Positions 23,401 through 34,933 of a stretch of DNA of 64,000 nucleotides are shown here, one piece after another. The first letter of the stretch is position 1; every line of letters begins with the position of its first letter. The notes beneath the pieces are model-generated. The model did no database searches and was not told the DNA's origin. It worked only from the letters and a program-made list of their open reading frames with translations. The stretch is from Puccinia triticina (taxonomy: Eukaryota > Basidiomycota > Pucciniomycetes > Pucciniales > Pucciniaceae), in assembly GCF_026914185.1 (NCBI RefSeq), contig NC_070569.1, positions 5,518,001-5,582,000 on the forward strand, given 5' to 3'. The position numbers and the translations under genes were made by a program.

Positions 23401-23659
23401 ATACATAGAGATCACCAATTCGCGGAAACTTTTTGATTATCGTTTGGCCCATGTACACCAAGAACAGTTTGTTCTTGTGGACACAATGAAAACCATGGTC
23501 TTCAAGTTGAGAGACCGAGATTAAATTGCACTTGCCCAATGGTGCTAAATATACTGGAAATATATTGTATTTTCCGAAACGCATGGAGCCTATATGAGTA
23601 ACGTCAATTGAACCAGAATAAGTGCGCATCTTCTTGGAGACAGGTTGTAAGTTGGACAA
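20446..23659 (-). pseudogene. copia pol (protease region, integrase, RT, RNase H), broken
   Basis: 23659-23252 is the region before integrase. 23241-21892 is integrase: VNCKVCRMAKLKRSSHSNP, then core HTDRGGEFGSTVFKSF and NSPQTNGLAEHFNQTL. 21885-20968 is reverse transcriptase with FDVETAFLYGNIDASIYVSQ and the active-site block HMHVDDGLVVG. 20916-20446 is RNase H with CGWADADYGTSMVTKKSISG and QSTTEAEFI. An in-frame TGA interrupts SKNT*TLVPPPSD (normally a tryptophan there) and another interrupts VLQYL*GTTDVG (CGA to TGA). A frameshift separates the protease region from integrase near 23245. Not translatable as one protein. Confidence 0.9.
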
Positions 23660-23835
23660 AAGACAAGAGTTGGAAACCGTTGATTTGGAAGCTTAGTCAA
23701 AGACTCAATAAGCTGATCAATCTCTTGATCACTCATCTTTATTTTTGAGTTAGCAGAAGTCGAAGCGATTCGATTTTTCGTTGGAACAACATTTCTGAAT
23801 TTCTTTTTGACAGATTTGAATTTGTCCTTATTTGG

Positions 23836-24479
23836 TCAAACAAATGGCTTTGAAGATACCGCATTCAATGATTCAGATTGTTCAGTACAACTATGTTCGG
23901 CGCCCATATGAATGGCGAGTTTTTCAAAAGTAAAAGGATCAACATCGAAGAGATTTTGAATAAGAGAGGTTAATGAGTCGTTGAATTGAAAACTTTTGAG
24001 AACAAAAATTCCAGCCATAGTAGTATCGATCTGAGTTTTCGGATGTGATACTTGAGCTGATTTTAACGAAGTGTAAATGGTTTGAAATTTACTGATGTGA
24101 TCCGTGATCGATGTGCCGGGAACATAGTTGAGATGAATGAGTGCATAAAGTTTGTCACCAAGCTTTATCAAAGATCCTTCACCGCATGCAGCCGCCAAGT
24201 CCTTCATCGCATCCGAAAAATTATTGACGGCTTGAACCACAGGGTATAAATCGGCAGAAACACATAATTCGAGAAGTGTATATGTGTTCGAAGTCTTTTT
24301 GCGGAACTTCTTTTCCTTCTTGTGTTGTTCACACCACACAGCATCAAAAACCTCTTCATCTCCTCGTCCAGTAACAAGATGAGTGAATGACTTCTTCCAT
24401 TCCGGCCAATTATCGCGGCGAAGTTTAGTAATTCGGATCTTGTTGCCTCAGTGATCATTATCACTTGACAAAGAATCAT
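23836..24479 (-). pseudogene. copia gag remnant
   Basis: Two overlapping frames (24479-24204 and 24339-23836) together give a UBN2/gag-like helical protein (DLAAACGEGSLIKLGDKLY, then NYVPGTSITDHISKFQTIY). A frameshift in the overlap shows decay. Confidence 0.7.
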
Positions 24480-24571
24480 CGATATGAGGGATTACCGGAA
24501 GATCTGCCATCTTGTTCGAGTTGTATCTAAAAGTGTTTTCTTGTTTTGAGTTCTTATAACTGTCAAGTAAT

Positions 24572-24585
24572 GACTCTCGCTACCA
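24572..24585 (-). other. primer binding site
   Basis: TGGTAGCGAGAGTC on the minus strand starts immediately at the inner edge of the 5' LTR. The TGGTAGC start is that expected for priming by initiator-Met tRNA, common in copia elements. Confidence 0.6.
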
Positions 24586-24959
24586 TGTAAAAATGATAGG
24601 TCAATTACTTTATAGAAACATTTATTAATAAAGAACTCAATAACAGTAATACACTTGAAACAATTAGAACAATTGTTAGACCAGTTAATGATAATAATAA
24701 AGTAATAAAGTAATGAAATAAATACCTAAATACAATGAATCAAAGGAAAGAAAATCTTAACACAATGACAACGACAACAATGTATAACAGAAGGAGATTC
24801 ACGACGAAACAGCCTGATGGAAAAAGAAGTAATGAAGTCAATATCATGATGAACAAAGTAATCAATAAATGTATTTGACTACCTGCCCAGAAGCTGATTC
24901 TGGCTCCTCCTAAATGTTAGCAATTGACAAGCGATGAGATCGAGTGTTTGATTTGATCG

Positions 24960-25065
24960 TGTTGAGTTGTCTGTTAGTCTGCTACCATGATGTATCACCA
25001 CAGTATGGAGGGCTGTCGGATTGACCCATGAGCAGTACCAACCAACCACCCAGCTGGCAGCCACA

Positions 25066-25100
<35 letters not shown>

Positions 25101-25174
25101 AGTATGTGTCTCAGCATAGCTGAGGTCGTGAGTTCGACTCTCACCAGACACATCTTCATTTTACAGTCTCTACA
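24960..25174 (+). mobile_element. 215-bp LTR-like element with embedded tRNA-like sequence, copy 1
   Basis: Starts TGTTGAGTTGTCTG and ends TTACAGTCTCTACA, so it has TG...CA ends and a 7-bp inverted repeat TGTTGAG/CTCTACA. It is inserted in the copia LTR between GATCG and GATCA (4 of 5 bases duplicated). The empty site is visible in the other LTR. Two further copies are at 49006-52300 (interrupted) and 62012-62226. All are exactly 215 bp after removing insertions. It behaves like a solo LTR or a very small LTR-type element. Confidence 0.8.
25067..25152 (+). tRNA. tRNA-like sequence, class II shape, within the 215-bp element
   Basis: 86 nt. The acceptor GCGTCTG pairs 6 of 7 with CAGACAC. The D-arm is GCCTAGTCGGTAAAGGC. 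A long variable arm CTCAGC-ATA-GCTGAG and T-arm GTGAG-TTCGACT-CTCAC are perfect. The anticodon arm is poor (GCAC/GTGT around TCTAGTAT), so the anticodon is unclear, and a Leu/Ser-type ancestor is inferred from the long variable arm. A and B boxes for RNA polymerase III are present. Probably not a functional tRNA. Confidence 0.55.
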
Positions 25175-25637
25175 GATCAATTGATTGTCGAAGAAGAATT
25201 GCTTCGAGTAAGGATAGATCGATGATTGAGTGATGATTGATTGAAGAGCGATGTGATGAGTAAGAAGAAAGGGGGAGAAGATTTTTTGTCGGCGAGAAGA
25301 AGAAAGTTGCTGCTGAGAAACTGTCCGAACCAATCGACAGAGTATCGGGCATATGCGTCTACCACAGTGCATGCATAACGATATGCATACACTAACTTCA
25401 TGTGCGGGTTTTAAAGTTGACAATTTCTTCATGTTTTTTTTTTTATTTTTAAACCATTAGTACAGTGCAAATGGTTTGGATTGAGGAGATGAGACCTGTG
25501 CCAAATGAAAGCTGAGGTCCAGAAGTATCTTTTGGCTCTGGGGCAGGTCCACAGGACCTGAGGGGGAGGCTGGCTGAGGCTTAATATTTTCCCTCCAGCC
25601 ATTTGTGATTTCTTTCCCGGCCAAAATTTTGACATTA

Positions 25638-25732
25638 CGCGCAAGTCCCTCCCTGCGGGAGGGGCCGCTTCGCGGCCAGCCACAGCAAGCCTCCCACCAG
25701 GGGGGACTTGTGTTAAGTTAGGTTTCTGCGTA
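25638..25732. mobile_element. MITE-like palindrome, Mutator-like family (diverged)
   Basis: Reads TTACGCGCAAGTCCCTCCC ... GGGGGGACTTGTGTTAAGTTAG with an internal GGCCGCTTCGCGGCC hairpin. The right end matches the 48662-48758 element. The left end resembles GACATAGCGCGTAAGTCCC inside 10317-10881. No clean duplication found. Confidence 0.45.
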
Positions 25733-26137
25733 AGTTGGCAAAAGTTGATCTCATATAGACCAGAAGCAAAAAAAACTACAATACTTGGTTATTGGATGGT
25801 TGAAAACTTACGTGTAAACTCAGCTTCTTGAAACAAAAACGTTGATACATCAAGTGAATGCGGACAGATAAAATTACAAATTCCAAGTGTGATTGTGCAC
25901 TTCAGACTAGAACAAACAACTGCGATGAATCGATGTGAGCCATGTATCAAAATAACGGCAACTGGATCGGAAGTAATTGTCTGCAGATCGAACTGTTAAG
26001 TTAAGATAAACCAAGATCCTTAGATAACCTGGCATAGAGACAAGTGCACAACGTGACAAATCAAACATTTCAGTCGAGGAGAAATTTGAGGGAATATGTT
26101 TTTGTCTAATCAGCTTTCAAGAAAGAATACTTGTCGG

Positions 26138-29100
26138 TCAAAGTGTAAGAAAATAAAAGAAAGAAGAAAAAAAACTCAACAAAGCGCGGCAGATGGGATG
26201 ATAAAAATCCGCATTCTCCTTGAAGGTCTGCCTGGCTAATTCCGGCTTGACCTTGAATAGAGCTCTATATACTGGTCTAATTAGTTCGAGTATAATAAAA
26301 AAAGGATCAGCTTTGAAGATCAATATATTTTTGGGTTAGAGGCAGAAGCATCAGATATCGGACTTACCTAGCAAACTTCATCCTGCCTTTGTTGGAGACC
26401 CAAGTCGCTGCATCCCCGCAGTAACAGCCAGACTTTAAACTGACCAAATACCAGCGCAAGCGGATTTCTTGATTGTTAGTCTTGTTAAATCTGTAGTTTT
26501 TATTCATGCTTTCGATCGTCGACTTCTCGAGACAATCCACTCCTTCATCCAACTTTTCAAGAAAGACAACTTTGGTATCGTCACAATATTTATTGGGAAA
26601 ATGCACATGTTGATATCATGATGAATTTTCATAAAAGGGAACACCGCTCAATTAATGTGTTGAATAACAAAGTATCAAGTGGAATTTGTGATTGACATGG
26701 AACCTGGCATACCAATTTGGTTTGACGAAAAATCTTTGATATCTTCTGGACTAAACTTGATTGAGGCATCGTTTTGTGCCTGATTCCATCTCTTTGCAAG
26801 AGCGTAAGCCTATGAGGTCCAAAGGAAAGAAAATTAAAGTGTCGCATTCTTGGTCAAGGGATTGTTGGTGGACTCTACAAATTCACTAAGCATGGTTAGC
26901 ATACTCACGTCATCAGCGAGAGAGGTATCATATTTGGGTTGGACCGGTAGTTCGAGACCATGTCCGTGTAACCAAGCCTACATCGTTTTTTCACAGTTCA
27001 CATTACTTGAAGGAGAGTCAGAAATACAATGAATGAAATCACGTACTTCCCAATCCACTGCTCCCAATTTGCTTATCACTTCGGGTTGGCTGTCAAAGTA
27101 GCTGAACAGATGATCCTTCCACATGGTGGTGTCGAGAGACTTCCCCTTGAAAGTTTTGACATAATCACTCGCGTAAGGCAAAAAGACCCCTAATCCGCCC
27201 ACTACACCCTCAAGGTACAACAGAAAGTTGGAACCCTCTAACCATCAGGAAAGTTGTTAGTTCCTGGAAATCGTAAATCGAAAAAAATCCTGTCGGCATA
27301 GAGAGATGAGAAAGGGGCATTCACTATCGTATGGAACCGAGCTAAATGCGAGGTCAGGATCCTCTCCAAATCCGTACTGAATTTCTAGTTGTTGGAATTT
27401 AGGTTGGTCCTAGATCGGGAATAAATCCGTGATGATAAACCCCAATCAGCAAGTTCATCTTGGTTAACGTGTTACTACATAACTACCTTGAACTCCTGGA
27501 GGGCATCGGCCAAAGCCTTTCGGCCAATGATGTAACTGAAATAACGCTCAGCGTCACTGTGGATCTCGCGCAGAATAAGACGCTCAAGATATGTGGTCCA
27601 TCCTTCGTTGAGCCAGAATGAACCCCAATTCGCACATCCGACCTATGTAGTTAGTTTTCAGGCAAACCAGATTAATCAACCAACACAGCAATGGAAATAG
27701 GTCCTTTTCTCTTTTTTGAATGATGATTGGTAGAAGTGAGGGCCTTACGTTGTTACCAAACCACTACGAAAGTAAATGATCACAAAGTCAGACGTTGTCG
27801 TACATGATGCAAGTAAAATGGTCGAGACTGTTTGTACTGACGGAATGTGAAATCTCATGAGCAACAACATCTACCAAGCTCTTGTCGCCAGTCAAAAGAC
27901 TGGGCGTGAGGAAAGTCAAATTGCTCTGGATCGATCGAAATGGGCGAGTGGGAGGACAAGAAGAGAGAATGACAAAATTGCGTTAACGATACATGTGAGA
28001 CTTGAAACAGGTCAGATATGAGTCCTACGTTTTCCATTCCTCCATAGGGAAACGACGGCGGGAGAACCAAGACATCGTAGGATCCCCAATCGTAATCTAC
28101 CCCCACAATCTTCTCCGCCGTAGAAACAAATCGTTCAGTCGATGACGCGAATTCTTCGTATGCCATGTCAATCGTAGCTGGGTCGGCCCACACACCAGTT
28201 CGCTATATTATTTGATCAACTTGCTCAGTACCTAGCCCATTATAAGGCCCGAGAGATAGACTGACATGCCCCATTTCACGATAAACGAGTTCACCAGCAG
28301 CAATGGCGATGAGATAGCTCGGGATTTTCACAGGCTGCTCGAATTTCCAATCCTTGACCGAATCTTTTTCGATGCTTGAATCAAGACTTGAAGTTGGAGT
28401 AGATTTTCTACCCGAAAATAATAAGGGCAGATAGGAGTGAGCCTGTGTGTACATATTGAGAGGCAGAATCAGTATTTTTAGCTCTAAGGTCTCGCATTTT
28501 ATTTATGTATACGCCTTCTTTTGAATAAGTATGGCAGTTGGGAGAAAGCTTACAACGGCTGTATAAGTTAGTTTGACACTTGGAGTATCTTGAACTGGAA
28601 GAAGAGATCGGGCATGGATAGCCTGACATTGAGAGTAAAGGAAGGGGTGATTGCCGGAGGCAGTCTGTCTGTGGATGAAGATTTGATCAGTTTTCTGAAT
28701 CAGCTTCTTGCAGTTGCGGGATACTTTGGGGTGGTCCAGATGTGAGGGAGGCTCTTACGAGGGCTCTAGCCATCCCAGAGCGGTACAATTGGTGGTAGTT
28801 GCGTATTCTATCTTCAGGGTGACTTGTTGTCCACTCGTCAAAGGTTGAGGAAGTGTAATGGTTAAAGCTGAACCAAGTACTGGATGGCGTTCACCCAAAT
28901 GGATCTACATGAAAATGTGAATATTCTTTACTGTCATTCCTACTTTTCAACTGTGTGGATGCGTGCATCTCAATTGAAGCAAGAAACACGTGTAGGAAGA
29001 ACTCACCTTTAAAGATTCTGAGTGGGTGACTTTTGGATCAAATATAGTGACTTGCTTGATCGAAAGAAACGAAGTATCTAAGATGACTTCTGAGACCCCA

Positions 29101-29335
29101 TCCTCATGCGCTTGAAGAGTATGTGAGACGGATCCAGAGATGGTCTTGAGGTCCCAATGAATATCCCAGTCTAGGTGCCTGGATACGAGCAGATGTGGAT
29201 TATCATTTCAAAAAATCAGCTCAGCACTCTGCCTGGCTTTTCAGTAAACCAAGTCACATACGCGTGAAGAATCGAGATCGAGCGGTAGTTCGACTGGCTG
29301 GCCGGATCCTGGGGAGGGGCGTAAGATTTGGCCAT
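26138..29335 (-). CDS. M1 metalloaminopeptidase, leukotriene A4 hydrolase-like
   Basis: Cytosolic zinc aminopeptidase/epoxide hydrolase family. The start ATG at 29335 gives [20 protein letters not shown]. Later exons give the N-terminal beta domain ([13 protein letters not shown]), the [19 protein letters not shown] block, [20 protein letters not shown], and the substrate-binding GxMEN motif in [13 protein letters not shown]. The zinc site [12 protein letters not shown] is HExxH, with the third ligand in [18 protein letters not shown], 18 residues on. The C-terminal helical domain ends [20 protein letters not shown]...[10 protein letters not shown] before a stop at 26138. There are about ten or more short introns. 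KFAR|PVYRAL joins cleanly across GTAAGT...AG. All catalytic motifs are intact. The last 15 or so residues are hydrophobic and may reflect a missed splice or an altered C-terminus. Confidence 0.9.
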
Positions 29336-29431
29336 CGTGGACGAAGGAATGATTGGTGGTGTGTTGGATTACACAAATCAATTGAGAGCTTCGAGGAGAG
29401 ACCCGACGAAATGTTTGTAGTATGACCCCAA

Positions 29432-29720
29432 ATAGGAGATCAAGGAGGTTAACAGGCCTGTGCTGGAGGTCAAATCGATCAGGGGCAAGCCACAAGTGAT
29501 GCATGTCACATCATGAAAGTTGAAAACGTTGGACATGCCTGACAGATCCTGACCAGTGACATAAACATACCTACACCTTGTATCCAACTGGATACACGAA
29601 GCATCCGTAATGACCATGAAATACATTATTCCAGTTGTTTTCGACAAAAATCGGAGCTCAAAATAGCCCCACGGAAAAAGCCGAGACTTCTCTGCGGATT
29701 TTAAACAAAAGGCTAAGGGG
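29432..29720. repeat. intergenic block duplicated at 30860-31140 (copy A)
   Basis: Shares GATCAAGGAGGTT(A/C)ACAG, TTGAAAACGTTG, ATGACCAT(G)AA(A/G)TA, ACATTATT and TTCTGACAAAAATCG-type blocks in the same order with the segment at 30860-31140. It lies 3' of COQ10 and 5' of the aminopeptidase. Confidence 0.7.
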
Positions 29721-29964
29721 GAGAATGCAAACCCAACATCATGACTTTCCTTTTCCCTCTGCTCTTTTTGTGTAGTGTCTTCTGCCCGTATCTCTAGTCT
29801 GATCATCTTACGTTGTCTCTCATATTTCATGTATCTCAAATCTATTTTTTCTATTCTCATCCTCTTGTGCTCCTCATCCTCTGTTTCTGACTTTGCGAAG
29901 TCCGTAGTTTGGCTCCATTCGTAGCAGTTCCATTAAAGGTCAAAATTTCACAATGAGACTCAAT

Positions 29965-30758
29965 TTAGAGAGAAGCCAAGCGATCTTCGAATGATTTGAT
30001 GACAAGACCACTAAATTTCTTCCAAATCAGCTCGTCAGTCAGTAAGTACTCATGGATCGGGTTCTTGAACTTGAAAGAGAGGTCTAATTGGACTAGAGTG
30101 AGTCCATCCGATGATGATGATGCTCCGGTTGAGGATGCAGGTTCACAGAGTTTCCAGGTGGTAGTTAGGTTCGTGAAGGTCGTTGAAGGCTTTGCAATGA
30201 CCTAGAAAAATGTGTAAGCTTGGTCGTCATATCTATGTTGTGGAAAGAACCTGAGCAAATTCAATTGAGCTCACCTGTACCAAGTCGAATGGTTGGCAGA
30301 CAACCCGGCTATGGTAATCAGTTTCGAATCCCTTGTAGCCGATCCGAGTGAAGACTTCAAATTCATGCTTCTTGAATGCGTTTTGCGATTCTTGACTAGC
30401 GGCCAAATTGACCTGAGTCTGATCCTGGCCGGTGGTCGGTTCGATGATTCTTGTTGAGAGACAGTAGGGTATGAATTCAGGGTACGACTTTACATCGACT
30501 ATCACTGAATATATCTTCGATCGATCGTACCTGAAGACATATCAACAGCACGTAAAAATCAGACACCAGAAACATGCGGGTTAAATTAAAGGATTCCCCT
30601 CAACAAATTTTTGAAAGGAGTGAGGAGGGAGAACATACGGACGGTAAATTTTTAACTAATTGGTGAGAGCCCGCTTGGATGCTGCTCTTGGAGAAGTTTC
30701 GGCTGTTGCTGATGTTCCGTGCTTTACCGACGTTTTTGAAAGATCGCACGCAAAACAT
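29965..30758 (-). CDS. COQ10: coenzyme Q-binding protein COQ10 (START/polyketide-cyclase fold)
   Basis: Mitochondrial lipid-transfer-like protein needed for ubiquinone function in respiration. The first exon from the ATG at 30758 gives MFCVRSFKNVGKARNISNSR, an Arg/Ser-rich N-terminus suited to mitochondrial import. The central exons give DRSKIYSVIVDVKSYPEFIP, then YCLSTRIIEP and FEVFTRIGYKGFETDYHSRV, the conserved COQ10 core. The last exon gives VIAKPSTTFTNLTTTWKLCE, then LDLSFKFKNPIHEYLLTDEL and SFEDRLASL before TAA at 29965. Length and domain order fit the family (about 200 residues). The downstream gene (aminopeptidase) is on the same strand about 630 bp away. Confidence 0.85.
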
Positions 30759-30859
30759 AATGGTGGCTTGTGCGGTTCCTTGGTGTGGATGCGAGGGTAG
30801 ACATAAGGGTCAAACGAGAAAGTCTCCTAATTCGGGAAGGGACACACCCGCGATTAACA

Positions 30860-31140
30860 AGTAGGCGATCAAGGAGGTTCACAGACCTGTACTGTGGCGA
30901 TCAGGGCCCAGGAGCAAGCTGTATCACGAAACTTGAAAACGTTGACTATCCTGACCACAATAGGGACATGTATCGGATACATACATGACCATTGGGAAGT
31001 AAATGAATCATCTGCGTCCCAGCATCTAGAATGACCATAAAGTAAATACATTATTACAACCACTTTCTATGCATATTTTCTGACAAAAATCGAAACTTTA
31101 ACTCAACAGAGAAAGCCAATACAACGAGACTTATCTGTGG
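30860..31140. repeat. intergenic block duplicated at 29432-29720 (copy B)
   Basis: Same-orientation paralogue of copy A with roughly two-thirds of bases matching by eye. It lies 5' of COQ10 and 3' of the GT90 gene. Confidence 0.7.
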
Positions 31141-31278
31141 ATTCTAAACAGAAGGCTATGCAAATCAACGAATAAAACAAAGATAGAAGGAGAAGGTAAA
31201 ATCAGAGATGGGAAGGAGATAAATATTTTTATGCTTGTTAAAGAAAGAAGAAAGGTCATTTAATCTGGCTAGAAAGTG

Positions 31279-34200
31279 TTAGTCATCTTTGTTGACAGGG
31301 GCTGTGTAGCGCTGTGAGGGACCAAGCGAATCAAAGATCGTACTAGGGTCGCTCTCCACTTCTTCATCTGGATCAACTTCTTCATCCCCAATCTTACCCA
31401 TCATCCTACCCCATTCTTGAAAAACGTACCAACCGATAATGTATGCGAAATAATATCAGAGTGGACGTCAGTAAAAACCCGACAAGTGACGCGCTTGAGA
31501 GGAAATGAGTCTGGATAAATCAGATGGACGTGTACCTAAGGATAGCCTGTAAACATAAGCTTCAATGTCCTGCTTATTCCCGACATTTTCACTCCACTTC
31601 AAACCATCCTCAGCAATTTGTCTTAGCTGCTGATCTCCTTCTGTTTTCGTGCTTTGAGTCGAATCCCACAGCCTCCTGATCCAATTCTTCGGTTTTGTTT
31701 GATCCACCTCTTCTTCAAGTGGCAGGAAGTACGCCAACAGATTATATAATTCTGAATATTCTCCCCCTATGGGAATATAACTAATTGATCCGAAGAAAAC
31801 ATGTTTAGATACTATTTTTGGATCATCGAAGGTAAGACAGTCAGCAAAAATAATATTGTGCTTACTGGACCCATGGCTCTATCCACTCTGTCAATGCATC
31901 CTTGTAGATTGAAGATTTGAAAACCCCACTTCCCATATTCATTAATGCCACAAAACGACCAGAAAAGGCCATGCCGTCTAAATCTAAGATAGCTTTATAC
32001 TTGGCCATGTCTTTCAATGGAACGGTCTTCTTGAGTGGACATAGTTTCTCCGTGAGAGTACAAATTTTGGGATCTATGGAGCAGCGATCGGAAACGGATC
32101 AATTTCACCTCACAAACATAAATTAATCACGAAATGGGACTGACCCCCACACCCAGTGTAACCTGTGAATCCAATGTCAAGCCACGCTTGATTTAGCTCG
32201 GTGAGGGTACGCTTGATGTGTCGAATCATACCACTTCGAGGATCAAGTACTAGCAAACTTTTTAAGACGTCCGACACCCTTCCTGCAAGTCTTACAAATC
32301 TATGCCGTTGATACTGTAACTGATGTCCCCTGTTGTAGTCAGAAATGCAGTATTCTTTAGTAAATTGCTATCAACCCATCTCACAAAACTGGAATCACTG
32401 ACGGAGGGGAATTACCGCCACCAGTCTGGAAATAGCAGAACAAGTTAAGTTGATGAATATTGCATATATTAGAAACTTTTCCCTCCTTGGAAAGTAATGA
32501 AAATATTTCACACCGTTTCGCCACGCCAGAACAAAACATTCTTTTTCTCTTCCCAAGGGATTGTTTCATTTCTCTGGAACGTATACCTTGCGTCATCACC
32601 ATAGTAAAAATTTGACGGAACTATCAAGGCGGTCGTCATCAGGTCGACTGCCGTTGTAGAGACGCTTGTCAAATTCATGAAGCAAATGACTTACTTAAGA
32701 TGTCTGGAGAAAAGCATCGAGCAAGTAATTAGTCACATCATCAGGAAGAGTAGACGATGGACAGAAAGAGGTACCTGAGTATCCATCAATCTTGGAAGGA
32801 CTGAAAACCGGATAGAGGGCAGGTAAACTTCTCCAGTCCTTGAGTCAGATCAACGACGATTTTCCGGGGGGTTTGAACTCTTCTTAGCCTTCTTCTCACC
32901 TGCATGAGCGGCTGACGGACAAGATTACTATTAAGGCAGCTCAGACTTACACTAAAAAAAGCACCTTGGTTTTCATGTAGTTCAGAGTTTGAACAAAGTT
33001 CCTCGTGGGACAGACCAGCCTTGCCGACTTCAACAAATTTGAATTCATCAGATTCCTGGAGTAGAGTTGCTGTGGGATATCCTTTGGGCGGGCCATCACT
33101 CGCACCGGTGTCAAGGATGTCGGGGGAGGACTGAGTAAGATTGCTGGGAGACCGTCTTTTCTTGAGGCCCGTCTTCAACTTGCCCCGTTTGACATGAATG
33201 GGGTCATTGTGATGATCTACGAAGTGATCCTTGTGCTGGGCTGGTGCGTTTTCGAGAGTGAGACTCAAGAGCTTTTTGCGAGCCGAACTCTCAGGCGGAC
33301 AAGATTTTGCATAGAGCTCCCAAGTATTACCGGAGTCGCCAAACGCAGGGGAGGGTAGCAGTTTCTTCATTTCGATGGGCTTGAGCTGTTGACTATAATC
33401 TTTCTTGTGCATTGACAGAGTCTCAAGTTCAAAGGATTCGATCGTATGTGGATGGTCTTGCCATGGGACAATCACCCGCGGCTCTGCTAATTCTGAGACG
33501 GCAAAGATAAGATCATTGGGAACGCCTAATTTGAACAGGATAAGATGAAAAAACAAGGTGAGTATGAGAGAAGGTGAGATAAAAGCTAGAGCTACTGACG
33601 ATGGATGTGGCGCTGCATCATGGAAGCCAGACCCTCTACCCGTTCGATACCTGGCCCATAGTTTTCACGGCTGTAGTGCTTGAAGTCATCTCGATAGTTT
33701 TGGCCATAAAATTGTGCGTGTGCATCGGTTATCTGTTGGTTGGCAATTGTTACAAGAAGAAAACGGCCATTCAGGTTACGGTGGAACGTTCATTTGAGTG
33801 GATGAAGCCAATATCAAAAATGAGAGAAATATATCGCAGCATTGCTTACATTTAACAAGGAGAACGTGGGCATGGCTGCCACTTCCAAGGTTCTTCGATG
33901 AAGTTCCTCAGGACTCATGACCCTGAAAGGTTTCAAGCTGTCCATCAAGCCATCAAATTCGTCGACCAACAAGACACCATCTGCGCTGACGATTTTGAAC
34001 CACTCCCGCATGCCTTCCGGAGGTTCGAGGTTGTATTTTTTACGGTACTTTGCTTTGAATTGGCCGTAGTCGACTGATTGAGATTTGAGTTTATCCTTCC
34101 ATCGTTGGCGGGCGGATTCGAGTCGAGACTGGATGGGATGAGGCGGAAGGATGTAATCTGATTCGAGGGACTGCTGCGAGGGATTGATGAAGGGAAGGGT

Positions 34201-34326
34201 TGATCGATGGTGAGTGAGGAAGCTGTACAGTTCATGCAAGACAAACAACCAGGATGAGACGATGAAGATTCGCTTGATCGATCGTCTGGAGCGTAGTTTT
34301 CCAGGGAGGGTGAGCAACCGAGCCAT
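31279..34326 (-). CDS. GT90-family glycosyltransferase (CAP10-like), type II membrane protein
   Basis: Probable Golgi glycosyltransferase of the fungal CAP10/GT90 family. The ATG at 34326 gives MARLLTLPGKLRSRRSIKRI followed by a single signal-anchor (FIVSSWLFVLHELYSFL). The stem and conserved region are KAKYRKKYNLEPPEGMREWF, then SADGVLLVDEFDGLMDSLKP and FRVMSPEELHRRT. Middle exons give LAEPRVIVPWQDHPH and FPVFSPSKIDGYSDIL-type blocks. The catalytic-domain block is NETIPWEEKKNVLFWRGETT, followed by HRHRFVRLAGR and GDISYSINGIDL. At the C-terminus EDIEAYVYRL-type sequence (KQDIEAYVYRLSL) joins, across GTACAC...CAAG, to EWGRMMGKIGDEEVDPDEE and the stop at 31279. The donor sugar cannot be deduced. 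Many short introns. Upstream in-frame sequence before 34326 lacks an ATG. Confidence 0.8.
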
Positions 34327-34933
34327 GAGACGATGAGCCGGCAAGGAAGATGAGAAGAAAGAGCTGAGGAAAACAAAATGGAGTTGGTCAACACGAAGGA
34401 GAAGAGTGCAACTGCCGCTGCCAGCCTGGTCAAGCCGATCACTCAAGGCTGGTTACGTAATCTGGGCACTTTCACCACAGAACCAAAGTAGAATGGCCAG
34501 GCCCACAATCAAAATAGTTCTGACATAAGGGTGTGACTTTCAGACTGTAATCAACCTCTGCATATTTATGATGAATTTTTTTTGCTGCGTGCCAAGTTCA
34601 TGTGATTTTTGGAGGGTTCCACTTTTCCCTTATTTTCTCAGTTTCAGCACATGCAAACAGCTCACCATGTTGATCAACTCAATTTGTAGTGTGTTTATGT
34701 CACAAAAAGGCCCTTTCAATTTAGATGCGTGGATGGGTGATGAAATGGAAGTGTATCTGAATTTGCTTTCAATGGAACAAGATGTGAAATACCAAGAGGT
34801 GCTTTTTTTGTAAGAGAACGAAGAATATAGCTTATTTTATGATTCAAACAGACTTTATATTTTTCTGGATGACATTTCAATTTCCGATATAGTGCAACCC
34901 CATTTTCTGCCTTATAATTGTGGTGATGTAGAC

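Larger units (their letters stand above)
19839..25422 (-). mobile_element. Ty1/copia-type LTR retrotransposon, degenerate
   Basis: Two LTRs (19839-20439 and 24586-25422), both TGTAAAAATGATAGG...TTTTAAAGTTGACA, are flanked by the perfect 5-bp duplication ATTTC (19834-19838 and 25423-25427). The coding order on the minus strand is gag, protease region, integrase, reverse transcriptase, RNase H, which defines copia. Frames are broken by two in-frame TGA codons and frameshifts. The high similarity of the LTRs indicates fairly recent insertion. The 5' LTR was later hit by a 215-bp element. Confidence 0.95.
24586..25422 (-). repeat. copia 5' LTR carrying a 215-bp insertion
   Basis: 837 bp. Aligns to the other LTR except for the inserted element at 24960-25174 and a short indel. 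Confidence 0.9.

Noticed and set aside
25067..25152. Functional tRNA-Leu or tRNA-Ser gene
   Set aside because: The anticodon arm does not fold properly and the sequence is repeated as part of a mobile element.
31425..31510. Apparent leukotriene A4 hydrolase fragment (HSD...YIIG-like) downstream of COQ10
   Set aside because: Correct splicing (YVYRLSL joined to EWGRMMGKIGDEE) shows this region is the last intron and exon of the GT90 gene; the similarity lies in the intron and is by chance.
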